Source: Streptomyces antibioticus
GTDB taxonomy: Bacteria > Actinomycetota > Actinomycetes > Streptomycetales > Streptomycetaceae
NCBI RefSeq assembly: GCF_001514065.1
Contig: NZ_KQ948424.1
Coordinates: 593,568-657,567, forward strand
Direction of reading: 5' to 3'
DNA length: 64,000 bases
Part shown: one piece after another, positions 1 through 8,099 of the stretch
Layout of the letters: each line of letters starts with the position of its first letter
Position numbering within the stretch: position 1 is the first letter of the stretch
Notes under the pieces: generated by a model
Told to the model about the DNA's origin: nothing
Seen by the model: only the letters and a program-made list of their open reading frames with translations
Database searches by the model: none
Translations under genes and position numbers: made by a program

Positions 1-474
1 CAGCGTCTCCGCCGCGGTCTTGGCGTCCAGGCCCACCACCACGCGCAGCACGACCGCCTCGGCCTGATCCTGCGGCAGTCGGGCGATCAGGGAGAGGGTG
101 GTGTCGGTGGCCAGGGCCTCCATGGCCTCGCCCGCGGTGTCGGACTCGGCGGGCTTCCCGGTCAGTTCCGTTTCGTCACCGCCGATGGCCGGGCGGCGGC
201 CGCGCATGCGTATGTGGTCCAGGGCGCGGTTGCGGGCGATACGGGCGGCCCAGCCGCGGAACCGGTCGGCGTCCCCCTCGAACCGCTCCAGGTCCCGGGC
301 GATCTGCAGCCATGCCTCGGAGGCGACGTCCTCGGCGTCCGGATCGCCGACCAGCGTCCGGACGTATCCGAGCAGCCGCGGGTGCACGGCGCGGTACACA
401 GTCCGGAACGCGGTCTCGTCCCCGTCCTGTGCCGCGAGCACCGCGGTGGTCAGCTCCGCGTCATCCCCCAGCAC
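1..474 (-). CDS. ECF-type RNA polymerase sigma factor, C-terminus cut by window edge
   Basis: This gene reads leftward and is cut by the window edge, so 158 codons are present and the end of region 4 is missing. The start is GTG 474: GAGGAA lies 6 nt upstream, and from this codon the protein aligns without gaps with the paralogue at 1676..2266 (V-x5-EL-x2-AV-x2-AQDGDE). Region 2 is visible at about residues 15-85 (DAEDVASEAWLQIARDL, then FRGWAARIARNRALDHIR). Region 4 begins near residue 130 (LPQDQAEAVVLRVVVGLD). Proteins of this family direct core polymerase to a small stress or envelope regulon. Any membrane partner would lie outside the window on the left, by analogy with the 2266-866 pair. 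The target promoter is unknown. Confidence 0.88.
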   Translation of the reverse strand, partial: MLGDDAELTTAVLAAQDGDETAFRTVYRAVHPRLLGYVRTLVGDPDAEDVASEAWLQIARDLERFEGDADRFRGWAARIARNRALDHIRMRGRRPAIGGDETELTGKPAESDTAGEAMEALATDTTLSLIARLPQDQAEAVVLRVVVGLDAKTAAETL

Positions 475-865
475 GCATGGTTCCTCGGTCGATGGTCGCG
501 GCCCCCCGGGGCCGCCTGCGGTGGTTCCTCGCCTCCCGCCCGGCGCGAAAGGCACGTTACGACCTGAAACCGCTGCTCGTCCATGTCCGTACAAGATGCA
601 ACCACCTCGTGAAGGGGTGGTCGCATCTTGTACGGAAGCCGGTGGCGGCCCGGGGTGTGACAGAAAACGCACTCATGGCGCTGTAGGAAGTACGGGCCGC
701 CGCGCGGCCCGTGCCGCGCGACGGCCGGGGCCTCTCCTGTGGGGGGTGGCGGCCCCGGCCGTCTCCGCGTGCGGCATCTGTGTGGGGCCGGGCGCCCGTG
801 CATGACGCAGGGCGGAGCGGTGTCGCCGGCTCCGTGTCCCGGTCTCCCGGGGTCCTACTTGGGGA
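475..865. other. 391-bp intergenic region between two leftward sigma-factor units
   Basis: No ORF with credible codon use was found. The region holds the long inverted repeat at 586-636. From there to the GTG at 474 lies the presumed leader and promoter of the left-hand sigma-factor gene. I could not pick out an unambiguous -35/-10 pair. Confidence 0.6.
586..636. repeat. Near-perfect 21-bp inverted repeat (long hairpin)
   Basis: Left arm 586-606 pairs with right arm 616-636 around a 9-nt loop. The only mismatch is 600/622, so the stem has 20 of 21 pairs. No T-run follows on either strand. It lies 230 bp downstream of the membrane-protein gene at 866 and 112 bp upstream of the sigma-factor start at 474. 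It could be a bidirectional terminator, a processing site or a regulator-binding hairpin. Streptomyces terminators often lack the T-tract, so terminator is the default reading. Confidence 0.75.
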
Positions 866-1642
866 TTACTGCTTCTTCTTGCCCTTGGCCTGGCCGGGCT
901 GCTTCTCGCTGTTGCCCGGGGCGGCCGTGGCCGGCGCGCTCGTCGCCGCGTTGCCCTTCTCCGCCGCCCTGCCCTGCTTGTCCGGCCGGTCCTGCGCCAA
1001 CTGCCGTGCGCAGTAGGCCGCGACCTTCTCCTCGCCGCCCGCCGCCGCGATCAGCCGCTGCCAGGCCGTCGAGTCCAGGGCGTTGCCGCGGCCCTGGACC
1101 TTCTCGTAGGAGCGGCAGTGCGCCTCGGTGTCCTGGGCGGTGACCGGGCGGTCGGGGGGTGCGGAGGTGGCGGTGTCCGGGGTGGGGCCCGCCTGCTCGG
1201 AGGTGGAGGCGGCGCTGTGCGGCTGCCGTTCCCGGGCCCGGTCGGCGGCGTCGGAGGAAGAGGAGGAGCCGGAGGTGCCGATCGCGGCGAAGGCGACGCC
1301 GCCGATGGTGAGGCTCGCCACGAGCACGGAGAGGGTGGTCTTCAGCGAGCGGCCGAGCCTGCGCTGCTCCCGGGGCCGCCAGTCGTCGCGGCGGCGGGTG
1401 CGGGCGGCGTGCGCGCCGCTGTCCCGGGCGGCCCGGAACGCGGCGACGGCCCGCTGCTCGCCGTCGCCCCTGGGGAGGACGCGCATGGCGTCGGCCAGGA
1501 ACTGCTCAAGGCCGTCGGTGCCGCGCGTACCGGCCGTTCCGCCGGGGACGCCGGTGCCGTCGTTGCCCTGATGGCCGGGGACGCCGGCGCCTGGGTGCAC
1601 ACGCCGACGGCCGTGGCCCCCGCCGCTCTGCCTTTCACCCAT
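866..1642 (-). CDS. Single-pass membrane protein paired with ECF sigma factor (possible anti-sigma)
   Basis: The protein has 258 residues. A cytoplasmic part (1-100) has a Gly/Arg-rich start and a stretch resembling a short helical domain (EQFLADAMRVLPRGDGEQ). One transmembrane segment follows at about 101-121, then a low-complexity Ser/Thr/Pro/Ala exterior with a small Cys-containing region (AHCRSYEKVQG, VAAYCARQLAQ) and a basic tail ending KGKKKQ. The gene starts 33 bp after the sigma-factor gene at 1676..2266, so the two are very likely co-transcribed. That position and topology suggest a membrane anti-sigma or signal-sensing partner, but no zinc-binding anti-sigma motif (HxxxCxxC) is present. 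The role is inferred from context only. Confidence 0.72.
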   Translation of the reverse strand: MGERQSGGGHGRRRVHPGAGVPGHQGNDGTGVPGGTAGTRGTDGLEQFLADAMRVLPRGDGEQRAVAAFRAARDSGAHAARTRRRDDWRPREQRRLGRSLKTTLSVLVASLTIGGVAFAAIGTSGSSSSSDAADRARERQPHSAASTSEQAGPTPDTATSAPPDRPVTAQDTEAHCRSYEKVQGRGNALDSTAWQRLIAAAGGEEKVAAYCARQLAQDRPDKQGRAAEKGNAATSAPATAAPGNSEKQPGQAKGKKKQ

Positions 1643-1675
1643 GTCCGTTCCTGTCTCTGTCCGGCCGGTCGTCGT

Positions 1676-2266
1676 TCACTTCGACTCCCCCAGCGTGCGA
1701 GGGTCGTCATCCGTCACACTCTCGACGCCCAGCTGCTGGGCGAGGCGCTTGAGACCCCGGTACGCCGCGGTGCGCACCGCGCCGGGGCGCTTGCCGAGGA
1801 CGCGGGCGGCGGCGGGGCCGTCGAGCCCGACGACCACCCGCAGCAGCACGGCCTCCGCCTGGTCCCGCGGCAGCCCGCGCACCAGCTCCAGGGCGTACTC
1901 GGTGGAGAGCGACTCCAGCGCCTGGTCGTGGGTGCTGTGCGGGCCCGGCAGATCCAGTACGTCCTGTTCGAGGGCGGCCGACCGGGGCCGTACCTTCTGC
2001 CGCCGCAGGTGGTCCAGCGCCCGGTGCCGGGCGATGGTCGCCGACCAGCCGCGGAAGCCCGCCCCGTCGCCCTTGAACCGGCCGAGATCGCGGGCGATCT
2101 CCAGCCAGGCGTCGGAGGCCACGTCCTCGGCGTCGTCGCCGACGATGCCGCGGAGGTAGCCGAGCAGTCCGGGCTGCACGATCCGGTACGCGACCGCGAA
2201 GGCGGCCTCGTCGCCGTCCTGGGCCCGCGCGACAGCCGCGCCGAGCTCGACGTCGTACGTCTGCAC
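1676..2266 (-). CDS. ECF-type RNA polymerase sigma factor
   Basis: The protein has 196 residues from GTG 2266. A longer version from TTG 2293 is possible, with GAGGAC 5-6 nt before it. I prefer 2266 because the N-terminus then matches the paralogue at 1..474. Region 2 is at about residues 15-90 (DAEDVASDAWLEIARDL, FRGWSATIARHRALDHLR). Region 4 is near 130-185, with LPRDQAEAVLLRVVVGLD followed by the helix-turn-helix GPAAARVLGKRPGAVRTAAYRGLKRL in two halves. It should recruit core RNA polymerase to its own promoter class. It is followed 33 bp later by a single-pass membrane protein that may control it. It shares about half its residues with the next sigma factor on the left, which indicates a tandem duplication. 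Confidence 0.92.
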   Translation of the reverse strand: MQTYDVELGAAVARAQDGDEAAFAVAYRIVQPGLLGYLRGIVGDDAEDVASDAWLEIARDLGRFKGDGAGFRGWSATIARHRALDHLRRQKVRPRSAALEQDVLDLPGPHSTHDQALESLSTEYALELVRGLPRDQAEAVLLRVVVGLDGPAAARVLGKRPGAVRTAAYRGLKRLAQQLGVESVTDDDPRTLGESK

Positions 2267-2434
2267 GCGGCGGGGTTCGCCTCCTCGACCCAAGAACTGT
2301 CCTCGTTCATGCTGGTTCGCGGCGATGCCGCACCGTAGGTGCGGTCGCCCTTCCGCCGAGCGGGATGCTCAGCCCTCCACGCTCATCAGCGCCGGACCGC
2401 TCAGAAGTGTCACTGTCCTCGGCCCCGCCGCCCG

Positions 2435-2881
2435 TCAGGCGGCGGTCCGCCGGGGCCGGCCGTGCAGGGTCAGATAGAAGGTCTGCAAGGAGTCCTCGGG
2501 GGCGCTCGACCCGAAGCGGTTGAGAACCTTGCCCAGCGGGTTCCAGACCCGGCCGTCGGGCATCCGGACACCGACCTCCTGGCCGAAGTACGCGCGCTGC
2601 GTGTCGTCGAGGTCGACCCACTCCGCGCCCGCCCGGCGTACCAGCACCTCACCGACGTAGGCCCCCAGGCCCGTCAGCGGTTCGCGGACCCGGTCCTGGT
2701 CGGCGCCGCCCTTGCGCAGTCCGTCGATCAGGAAGTCGACCACCCGCAGACTGGCCACCGAGTAGTCCAGCGGCAGCCTGCTGCGGGCGGTGATCCCCGT
2801 GACGAACTCCGCGGCCCGCCCCCGCATCCCGGCCGCACCCGCCACGCTCCCGGCCTGCTTCCCCATGAGCCCCCACCCCAT
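2435..2881 (-). CDS. Hypothetical protein, paralogue of 5828..6217
   Basis: The protein has up to 148 residues. ATG 2881 and ATG 2866 are both usable starts, each with a G-rich sequence upstream. There is no signal peptide or transmembrane segment. The conserved core runs from LPLDYSVASLRVVDFLIDGL through GLGAYVGEVLVRRAGAEWV to MPDGRVWNPL. The same signature (LDYS, VD-x2-ID-x-LR, GAY-x-GEV-x-VR-x2-GAEW, PDGR-x-W-x-P) recurs in the gene at 5828..6217, so the two are paralogues on either side of the amidase gene. The pattern recalls DUF3806-like cytoplasmic proteins, but I am not certain of the family. It is divergent from the amidase gene, sharing a 201-bp upstream region. Confidence 0.75.
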   Translation of the reverse strand: MGWGLMGKQAGSVAGAAGMRGRAAEFVTGITARSRLPLDYSVASLRVVDFLIDGLRKGGADQDRVREPLTGLGAYVGEVLVRRAGAEWVDLDDTQRAYFGQEVGVRMPDGRVWNPLGKVLNRFGSSAPEDSLQTFYLTLHGRPRRTAA

Positions 2882-3082
2882 TCGCTCGGCTCTCCCGCTG
2901 ATCCAGCGGATGCCGTCCCGCGAACATCACGGGTCCCGGGCGTGGCGATTCCCACACAGGAAAACCACATGCGCCGTACAACCTTTTGGGCCGGTGATGT
3001 TTGGCCAGAGCTGAGCGCTGGGTGAATGTGCCGCCCAAGTGGCGGGCGCTACCAACGAGTTCATTTCACAGGGGTGGGGTAG

Positions 3083-5737
3083 TTGAGTCCTCGCAGGAGC
3101 CGTGCGTACCGACCGCTCAGTCTCAGGAGACGGGCCTGGCTGACCGCCGGGGCCGTCGTGCTGAGCGGCGCGGGCATCGTGACGTACGCCATGGCCGACC
3201 AGGGCGCGCAGTCGGACGACGGGGCCGCGGCCCGCAAGGCCGCCGTCCACACGCTGAAGCTCCAGAGCGCGGGCGCCGGCCGCAAGGGCCTCGGCAAGCG
3301 GGACACGGACCGCTTCAGCGCGCTGCTGGTGACCTGGGACGACGCCGACGCCAAGGCCAAGGGCACGCCCGAGGTGCGCACCCGGGACCTGGAGACCGGC
3401 AAGTGGTCCGGCTGGCGGAAGCTGACCGTCGACCCCAGCCAGGCGGACGGCGCCGAGGGCGAGCGGGCCGCGCTGCGCGGCGGTACGGAGTCGCTGTGGA
3501 CCGGTGACTCGGACGGCGTCGAGGTGCGGGTCGTGAACGCGGACGGCACGGCGGCGGGCGGGCAGCCGGCCGGGATGGACGTCAAGCTGCTGGACCCGGG
3601 GACGGATCCGAAGGGCAGCGGGGTGCCGGCGGCGGAACCGGCCGCGTTCGTGGCCGAGACGACGACACCGGAGGCGTCGGCATCGACTTCGGCTTCGGCC
3701 TCGGCTTCGGCTTCCGAGTCGGCCTCGGCGTCGCCTTCTCCGACGCAGACCGGCACCGGCTCCCCCTCCCCCTCTCCGTCCCCCACCTCCACCGTCCCGG
3801 CCCCCCGCCCCTCCACGGTCGTGAAGCCGCCGGTCATCACCCAGGCGGAGTGGGGCGCGTCCACGGACTACGACGGCACGCCCGGCTACGGCGCCGAGAT
3901 CAAGGCCGCCGTGATCCACCACACCGGCATGGACAGCGACAACACCCTGTCCTGCGCGGAGTCCCGGGCCCGCATGCGCTCCATCCAGCAGGAACACTTC
4001 GCGCGCGGCTACTACGACATCGGCTACAACTTCGTCGTCGACAAGTGCGGCCAGATCTTCGAGGGCCGCAGCGGGGGCATGGACCTGCCGGTGATCGGCG
4101 CGCACGACATCGGGTTCAACACCAACACGGTCGGCATCTCGTACATCGGCAACTACGAGTCGGCCAAGCCCAGCAAGGCCGCGCTGGACGCCATCGCGCG
4201 GATCGTGGCGTGGAAGTTCGGGATGTACGGCATCGACCCGACCGGCAAGGTCACCCTGGTCTCCGGCAGTGACGCGGGCGTCGACGGCAACAAGGTGGCC
4301 AAGGGCACCTCGATCACCCTGCCGCGCGTCTTCGGCCACCGGGACACCAACGCCACGGCCTGCCCGGGCGCCAACCTCTACTCCAAGCTGTCGCGGATCG
4401 CGGCGCTCGCGAAGACGCCGGGCATCTCGCACGCCCTCGCCACCTCCGACTACAACCGGGACGGCGTGACCGACCTGGTCGCGGGCGTGCCGAAGGCGAA
4501 CGCGGTGAAGATCGTGCCGGGCAGCGTCAACGGGCCGGTGACGGCGGCGAAGGTGACGCTCACCCAGTCCAGCCCCGGGGTCCCCGGCTCCTCCGAGTCC
4601 GGTGACGCCTTCGGTACGTCGACCGCGTGGGGCGATGTGAACGGCGACGGGTACGCCGACCTCGCGATCGGTGCGCCCGGCGAGGACGACACCAGCGGCA
4701 ACGCCGACCGGGGCCAGGTCACGGTGATGTACGGCCCGGCGCTCGACACCGGTTTCTCGTACACCACTTCGGGCGTCACGGCGGCGGGCGCGAAGCTCGG
4801 CTCGGCCGTGACCGTGGGCGACTTCAACGGCGACGGCAAGGCGGACGTGTTCGCGGCGGGCGCGGGCAAGGGCGGCACCTGGAACGCCCGGCTGACCGGC
4901 GGCAAGACCTCCTACGGCACACTCACCACCGCCACCGGTTCGGTGGCCTACCTGGACGCCGCGACCGGTGACTTCAACCGGGACGGCTACGCGGACGTCG
5001 CCCTCAACTACCGCGACACCGGCGGCATCGGCCGCGTCGTCCGCTTCGCGGGCTCGGCGACGGGGCTGGCCAAGGCCGGCGTGATCTCGGTCAAGGGCGG
5101 CCGGTCCATCGCGGCCGGTGACGTCAACGGCAACGGCTACGACGACATCGTCATCGGCCAGCCGGTGGCCTCCGAGTCCGGCGGCAGGCCGGGCGGGCAG
5201 ATCACGATGGTGCCGGGCACGTCGACGGGCTTCACGACGACCGGCATGACGACGATCCACCAGGACACCTCCGGCGTCCCCGGCGGCGACGAGTCCGGCG
5301 ACGCGTTCGGCAGCTCGGTCTCGGTCGGCGACTACGACGCCGACGGTTACGCGGACGCGCTCGCGGGCGCGCCGGGCGAGGACCTGGTCCGCGACGGCGT
5401 GAACCGCACGAACGCGGGCAACGCGATCCTGGTGAAGGGCGGTTCGGCAGGTCTGACGGGCACGGGCTCGATCGCCGTCTCCCAGGACACGTCGGGCATC
5501 CCCGGCTCCACGGAGACCGACGACCGCTTCGGCTCCGCGGTCTCCCTGTCCGACCTCTCCGGCTACGGGCGCGCCGACCTCACCTTCGGCGCGGACAACG
5601 AGGACGGCGGCGACGGCGTCCTCCTCCACCTCCCGAGCAACAGCACGGGCCTCGGCTGGTCGGAGGCGGCGATCTACAGCAAGACGACCCTGTCGACCCC
5701 GACGGACGCGCGGCTGGGCCAGACGCTGACGCCGTAA
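3083..5737 (+). CDS. Secreted PGRP-type N-acetylmuramoyl-L-alanine amidase with FG-GAP repeats
   Basis: The protein has 884 residues from TTG 3083, with GGGGTGGGG 4 nt upstream. An Arg-rich N-terminus and hydrophobic segment (about 17-36) form a signal sequence with a twin-arginine look. After an Ala/Ser and Pro/Ser linker (about 195-245) comes an amidase_2/PGRP domain (about 250-450) that should cut the MurNAc-L-Ala bond. The zinc ligands are visible as IHHTG, FGHRD and ACPG. The C-terminal half has seven FG-GAP-type repeats with calcium-loop motifs such as DVNGDGYADLAIG and DFNGDGKADVF. The last repeat (DLSGYGRADLTFG) is degenerate. These repeats usually build a beta-propeller, here probably for wall or surface binding. 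A terminator follows at 5750. Confidence 0.93.
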   Translation: MSPRRSRAYRPLSLRRRAWLTAGAVVLSGAGIVTYAMADQGAQSDDGAAARKAAVHTLKLQSAGAGRKGLGKRDTDRFSALLVTWDDADAKAKGTPEVRTRDLETGKWSGWRKLTVDPSQADGAEGERAALRGGTESLWTGDSDGVEVRVVNADGTAAGGQPAGMDVKLLDPGTDPKGSGVPAAEPAAFVAETTTPEASASTSASASASASESASASPSPTQTGTGSPSPSPSPTSTVPAPRPSTVVKPPVITQAEWGASTDYDGTPGYGAEIKAAVIHHTGMDSDNTLSCAESRARMRSIQQEHFARGYYDIGYNFVVDKCGQIFEGRSGGMDLPVIGAHDIGFNTNTVGISYIGNYESAKPSKAALDAIARIVAWKFGMYGIDPTGKVTLVSGSDAGVDGNKVAKGTSITLPRVFGHRDTNATACPGANLYSKLSRIAALAKTPGISHALATSDYNRDGVTDLVAGVPKANAVKIVPGSVNGPVTAAKVTLTQSSPGVPGSSESGDAFGTSTAWGDVNGDGYADLAIGAPGEDDTSGNADRGQVTVMYGPALDTGFSYTTSGVTAAGAKLGSAVTVGDFNGDGKADVFAAGAGKGGTWNARLTGGKTSYGTLTTATGSVAYLDAATGDFNRDGYADVALNYRDTGGIGRVVRFAGSATGLAKAGVISVKGGRSIAAGDVNGNGYDDIVIGQPVASESGGRPGGQITMVPGTSTGFTTTGMTTIHQDTSGVPGGDESGDAFGSSVSVGDYDADGYADALAGAPGEDLVRDGVNRTNAGNAILVKGGSAGLTGTGSIAVSQDTSGIPGSTETDDRFGSAVSLSDLSGYGRADLTFGADNEDGGDGVLLHLPSNSTGLGWSEAAIYSKTTLSTPTDARLGQTLTP

Positions 5738-5749
5738 GCCCTCAAGTCG

Positions 5750-5800
5750 ACGGCCGGGGTCCCCACCACTGAGCGGGATCCCGGCCGTTCTCCTTTTTCC
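5750..5800 (+). terminator. Rho-independent terminator after the amidase gene
   Basis: The arms ACGGCCGGGG (5750-5759) and TCCCGGCCGT (5779-5788) form a GC-rich stem and are followed by TCTCCTTTTT. The site lies between convergent genes, so it may stop both transcripts. Confidence 0.78.
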
Positions 5801-5827
5801 TTGTACGTGTTCGGGTCGGCGAGGACC

Positions 5828-6217
5828 CTAGCGGCCGGCGACCGTCGCGTCCCGGCACAGCAGCCGCAGCGAGCCGCTCCCCGCGAAACACCGCCGCGCC
5901 TCGTCGATCGGGTCCCACAACCGCCCGTCGGGCGTGCGGATCCAGTGGTCGCCGCTGCTCGCCCACCACTCGGCGCCGGTCTGACGGACGATCACCTCAC
6001 CGGCGTACGCACCGAATCCGCGCAGCACCGTGTCGACGGCGGCGTACGTAGTGTCCTCGCGGCGCAACTCGTCGATCATCCGGTCGACGCGCCACAGGCT
6101 CTGTGCCGAGTAGTCGAGCCGCACCCGCGCGCCCTCGCGCATCGTCGCCACCGCGTCCGCCGCCCACCGCACGGGCTTCGTCGCGGCCGAGGGCCTGGTT
6201 TCGTACTGTGTCGTCAC
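5828..6217 (-). CDS. Hypothetical protein, paralogue of 2435..2881
   Basis: The protein has 129 residues from GTG 6217. The frame stays open back to GTG 6322, but the extra 35 residues are Arg/His/Cys-rich and have no counterpart in the paralogue. The spacing from GAGGG to GTG 6217 is short, so the start is uncertain. The core contains RLDYSAQSLWRVDRMIDELR, GFGAYAGEVIVRQTGAEWW and RTPDGRLWDPI. It is soluble and has no recognisable catalytic motif. It converges on the amidase gene across the terminator at 5750-5800. Function is unknown; two copies around one secreted amidase could mean a shared role or a simple local duplication. Confidence 0.72.
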   Translation of the reverse strand: MTTQYETRPSAATKPVRWAADAVATMREGARVRLDYSAQSLWRVDRMIDELRREDTTYAAVDTVLRGFGAYAGEVIVRQTGAEWWASSGDHWIRTPDGRLWDPIDEARRCFAGSGSLRLLCRDATVAGR

Positions 6218-6328
6218 ACCCTCAAGAGCGTGCCGGGAGTGTCGTTCGTCACCCGGATCCGGACACCTCTCACATGTGTGTTCCGCTCGTGAGTGACGCT
6301 TCACGGTTCCCGTGCGCTCCACTCACTG

Positions 6329-6814
6329 ATGAGCATGTACTTCCACTTCCGCGCCATACCGCCCGCGGCCCTGCGCAACAGCCCGGCCTGGCTGGAGAAG
6401 CTCTTCGAGGACGACTGGAACGCCGTACGCGAGCGGATCGGCCGGCATCGCGAAGAGGTGCTGGACAAGGGCTACCTCGACAACGAACTCCTGTACGCCG
6501 GCATGCGAGGCGACGACGGCCCGCACACCCATGTGGTGCTCGGCGGCCGCCCGATCCCGCACCCCGACCCCACCCTCCCGCCGTTCCTGCTGCTCACCGC
6601 CGCGCAGACGGGCCGGGTCGCCTCCTATCTCGCCGAGGCGGTGTTCGACGACCTGTGGCTGGACGCGCGCGACCTGCTGCTGCCGTCGTACGGCGGCACG
6701 GACACGGAACCGCAGGTGCACGGCGTCTTCGCGGCGGCCCACCGCGACCTCACCGCGTTCTACGGGCAGACGGCGCAGTACGGCGACGCGGTGGTGAAGT
6801 GGCTGGTGACGTGA
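6329..6814 (+). CDS. DUF1877 (YfbM-like) family protein
   Basis: The protein has 161 residues from ATG 6329. GTG 6293 is also in frame, but the family typically begins with a short MSM or MGM leader, as here (MSMYFHFRAIPP). The expected pattern is present: an N-terminal strand, a helix LEKLFEDDWNAV, and then a region that would contain the family's LH..L motif, here HTHVVLGGRP. It is cytoplasmic and the family has no established function. It is divergent from 5828..6217 and runs toward 6834..7382. Confidence 0.72.
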   Translation: MSMYFHFRAIPPAALRNSPAWLEKLFEDDWNAVRERIGRHREEVLDKGYLDNELLYAGMRGDDGPHTHVVLGGRPIPHPDPTLPPFLLLTAAQTGRVASYLAEAVFDDLWLDARDLLLPSYGGTDTEPQVHGVFAAAHRDLTAFYGQTAQYGDAVVKWLVT

Positions 6815-6833
6815 GGGAGATCGGGTGGTCCGG

Positions 6834-7382
6834 TCAGCGCTTGCCGCGGGCCCGGCGGGACACCACCGCGCGCAGCACGCGCCGCCCCTCGACGGACACC
6901 TCCAGGGCCCGGCGCAGCCCGGCCGTGCCGTGCCCGGCGAGCACCTCCAGGACGGTGACCTGGCGCCGCAGTTCGGCGGCGACGAGCGGCGGTACGCCTT
7001 CCGTACGGCCCTCACGGCAGGCATCGAGCGGGGCGTCGTCCGATCCCGGATCGAGCAGCCGGTGGATCTGCAACGAGGCGACGGAGCAGGCGTCGGCCCA
7101 CACCCGCACCCCGTCGGCGTCCCGCGCGTCCGGGGCGGTGTCGAGCATCCGGCGGGCGAGGGCGGCGGCCTCGTCCTCGGCCGCGTCGGCGGGCCCGGCG
7201 AGCCGGTCGCGCGCCGCCTTCAGTCCCGTCTCCCAGTCGCCGGTGTCGGCGAGGCTCGCCCAGAGGGGGCGCAGGACCTCGTCGTCGCCGCCCAGCAGCG
7301 GTACGCACCGATCCAAACAAGCCAACCCGCTGGCGGCCAGTCCGCGTTCGTCGGCCTGAGCGATCAGCTCCACCAGACTCAT
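6834..7382 (-). CDS. Hypothetical helical protein
   Basis: The protein has 182 residues from ATG 7382, with GGGAGG 5 nt upstream. It is soluble and almost wholly helical by composition (DERGLAASGLACLDRCVPLL, EDEAAALARRMLDTAPDA). The C-terminus is very basic (VVSRRARGKR). I see no catalytic motif and do not recognise the family. The C-terminal part (ELRRQVTVLEVLAGHGTAGL) suggests a HEAT-like or coiled structure. It is encoded on the same strand as 7502..8008, 119 bp downstream of it, so a shared transcript is possible. Confidence 0.65.
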   Translation of the reverse strand: MSLVELIAQADERGLAASGLACLDRCVPLLGGDDEVLRPLWASLADTGDWETGLKAARDRLAGPADAAEDEAAALARRMLDTAPDARDADGVRVWADACSVASLQIHRLLDPGSDDAPLDACREGRTEGVPPLVAAELRRQVTVLEVLAGHGTAGLRRALEVSVEGRRVLRAVVSRRARGKR

Positions 7383-7501
7383 CCACGCCTCCCTGAGGGG
7401 TGTTCGCCCGACCGTTCCGGAGCCCGACGACACCTCTTCGCCTGCGATGCTCCCTAACGGAGCCCGCACTTCCCCTTACTGCGTGCGACGGCCCGGGAGT
7501 G

Positions 7502-8008
7502 TCACAGGGGCACGACCGACAATCGATCGAGCAGCCGGAAGAAAAGGTTTTCGGCCAGCGGATCGGGTTCGGCGGTGAGCACCTCAAGGAGCCGCTCGGG
7601 GTCCGCCGTCCGCCCCGCCTCCTCGGCCCAGGCGACGGCCCGTTCGGCGGCGTCGGGCGGTTCCAGGAAGTAGTCCTCCAGCGCGAGGCCCTCCTGACCG
7701 GCGCCGATGTACCCGGCCATGGCGGCTCGGGCCAGACAGGTCGTCCAGGCCCCGCTCTCCGGCCCGGCCGCCTCGACGACCACGCAGTCGCTGTCCATCA
7801 CGTACCCGAACAGGGCGGGCGCCCCGGTCTCCCGGGCCAGCGCGTTCATGCTGCCGACGTCCCCGTCCCCGCTCGGGTACTCCCACACCTGCCACCCGTC
7901 GGCCGCCTCGTCCCTGAGGCTCAGCTCCCCGGCGGCCCCGGCCAGTGCGTCCAGCTCCTTGAGCGGCCGCTCGCTGCGGCCCACGACGAAGTACCCCCAG
8001 TAGCCCAT
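7502..8008 (-). CDS. Hypothetical protein with aromatic N-terminus
   Basis: The protein has 168 residues from ATG 8008, with GGGGGAG 6 nt upstream. It begins MGYWGYFVVGRSERPL, a start seen in many uncharacterised actinobacterial proteins. It continues with a mixed alpha/beta region (ALFGYVMDSDCVVVEAAGP) and an acidic helical C-terminal half. There is no signal peptide, membrane segment or known catalytic motif. Function is unknown. Its gene lies upstream of 6834..7382 on the same strand. Confidence 0.68.
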   Translation of the reverse strand: MGYWGYFVVGRSERPLKELDALAGAAGELSLRDEAADGWQVWEYPSGDGDVGSMNALARETGAPALFGYVMDSDCVVVEAAGPESGAWTTCLARAAMAGYIGAGQEGLALEDYFLEPPDAAERAVAWAEEAGRTADPERLLEVLTAEPDPLAENLFFRLLDRLSVVPL

Positions 8009-8099
8009 TCCGGCTCCCCCCGGCTCTCGGCTGCGGCTCGCGCCGAATACACCACAGTCGTACGGCCGTTCGCAGCCGTATCGGGCAATCCGCCGCGAC

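Noticed and set aside
1714-2310. Alternative frame starting ATG 2310 over the sigma-factor gene
   Set aside because: It has an ATG, but the translation is low-complexity; the sigma-factor frame carries regions 2 and 4 and aligns with its paralogue.
2927-5629. 900-codon open frame on the minus strand, antisense to the amidase gene
   Set aside because: It is a shadow of the high-GC third-position bias of the real gene. Composition is Arg/Val/Gly/Ala low complexity with no domain, and the plus-strand protein has clear motifs.
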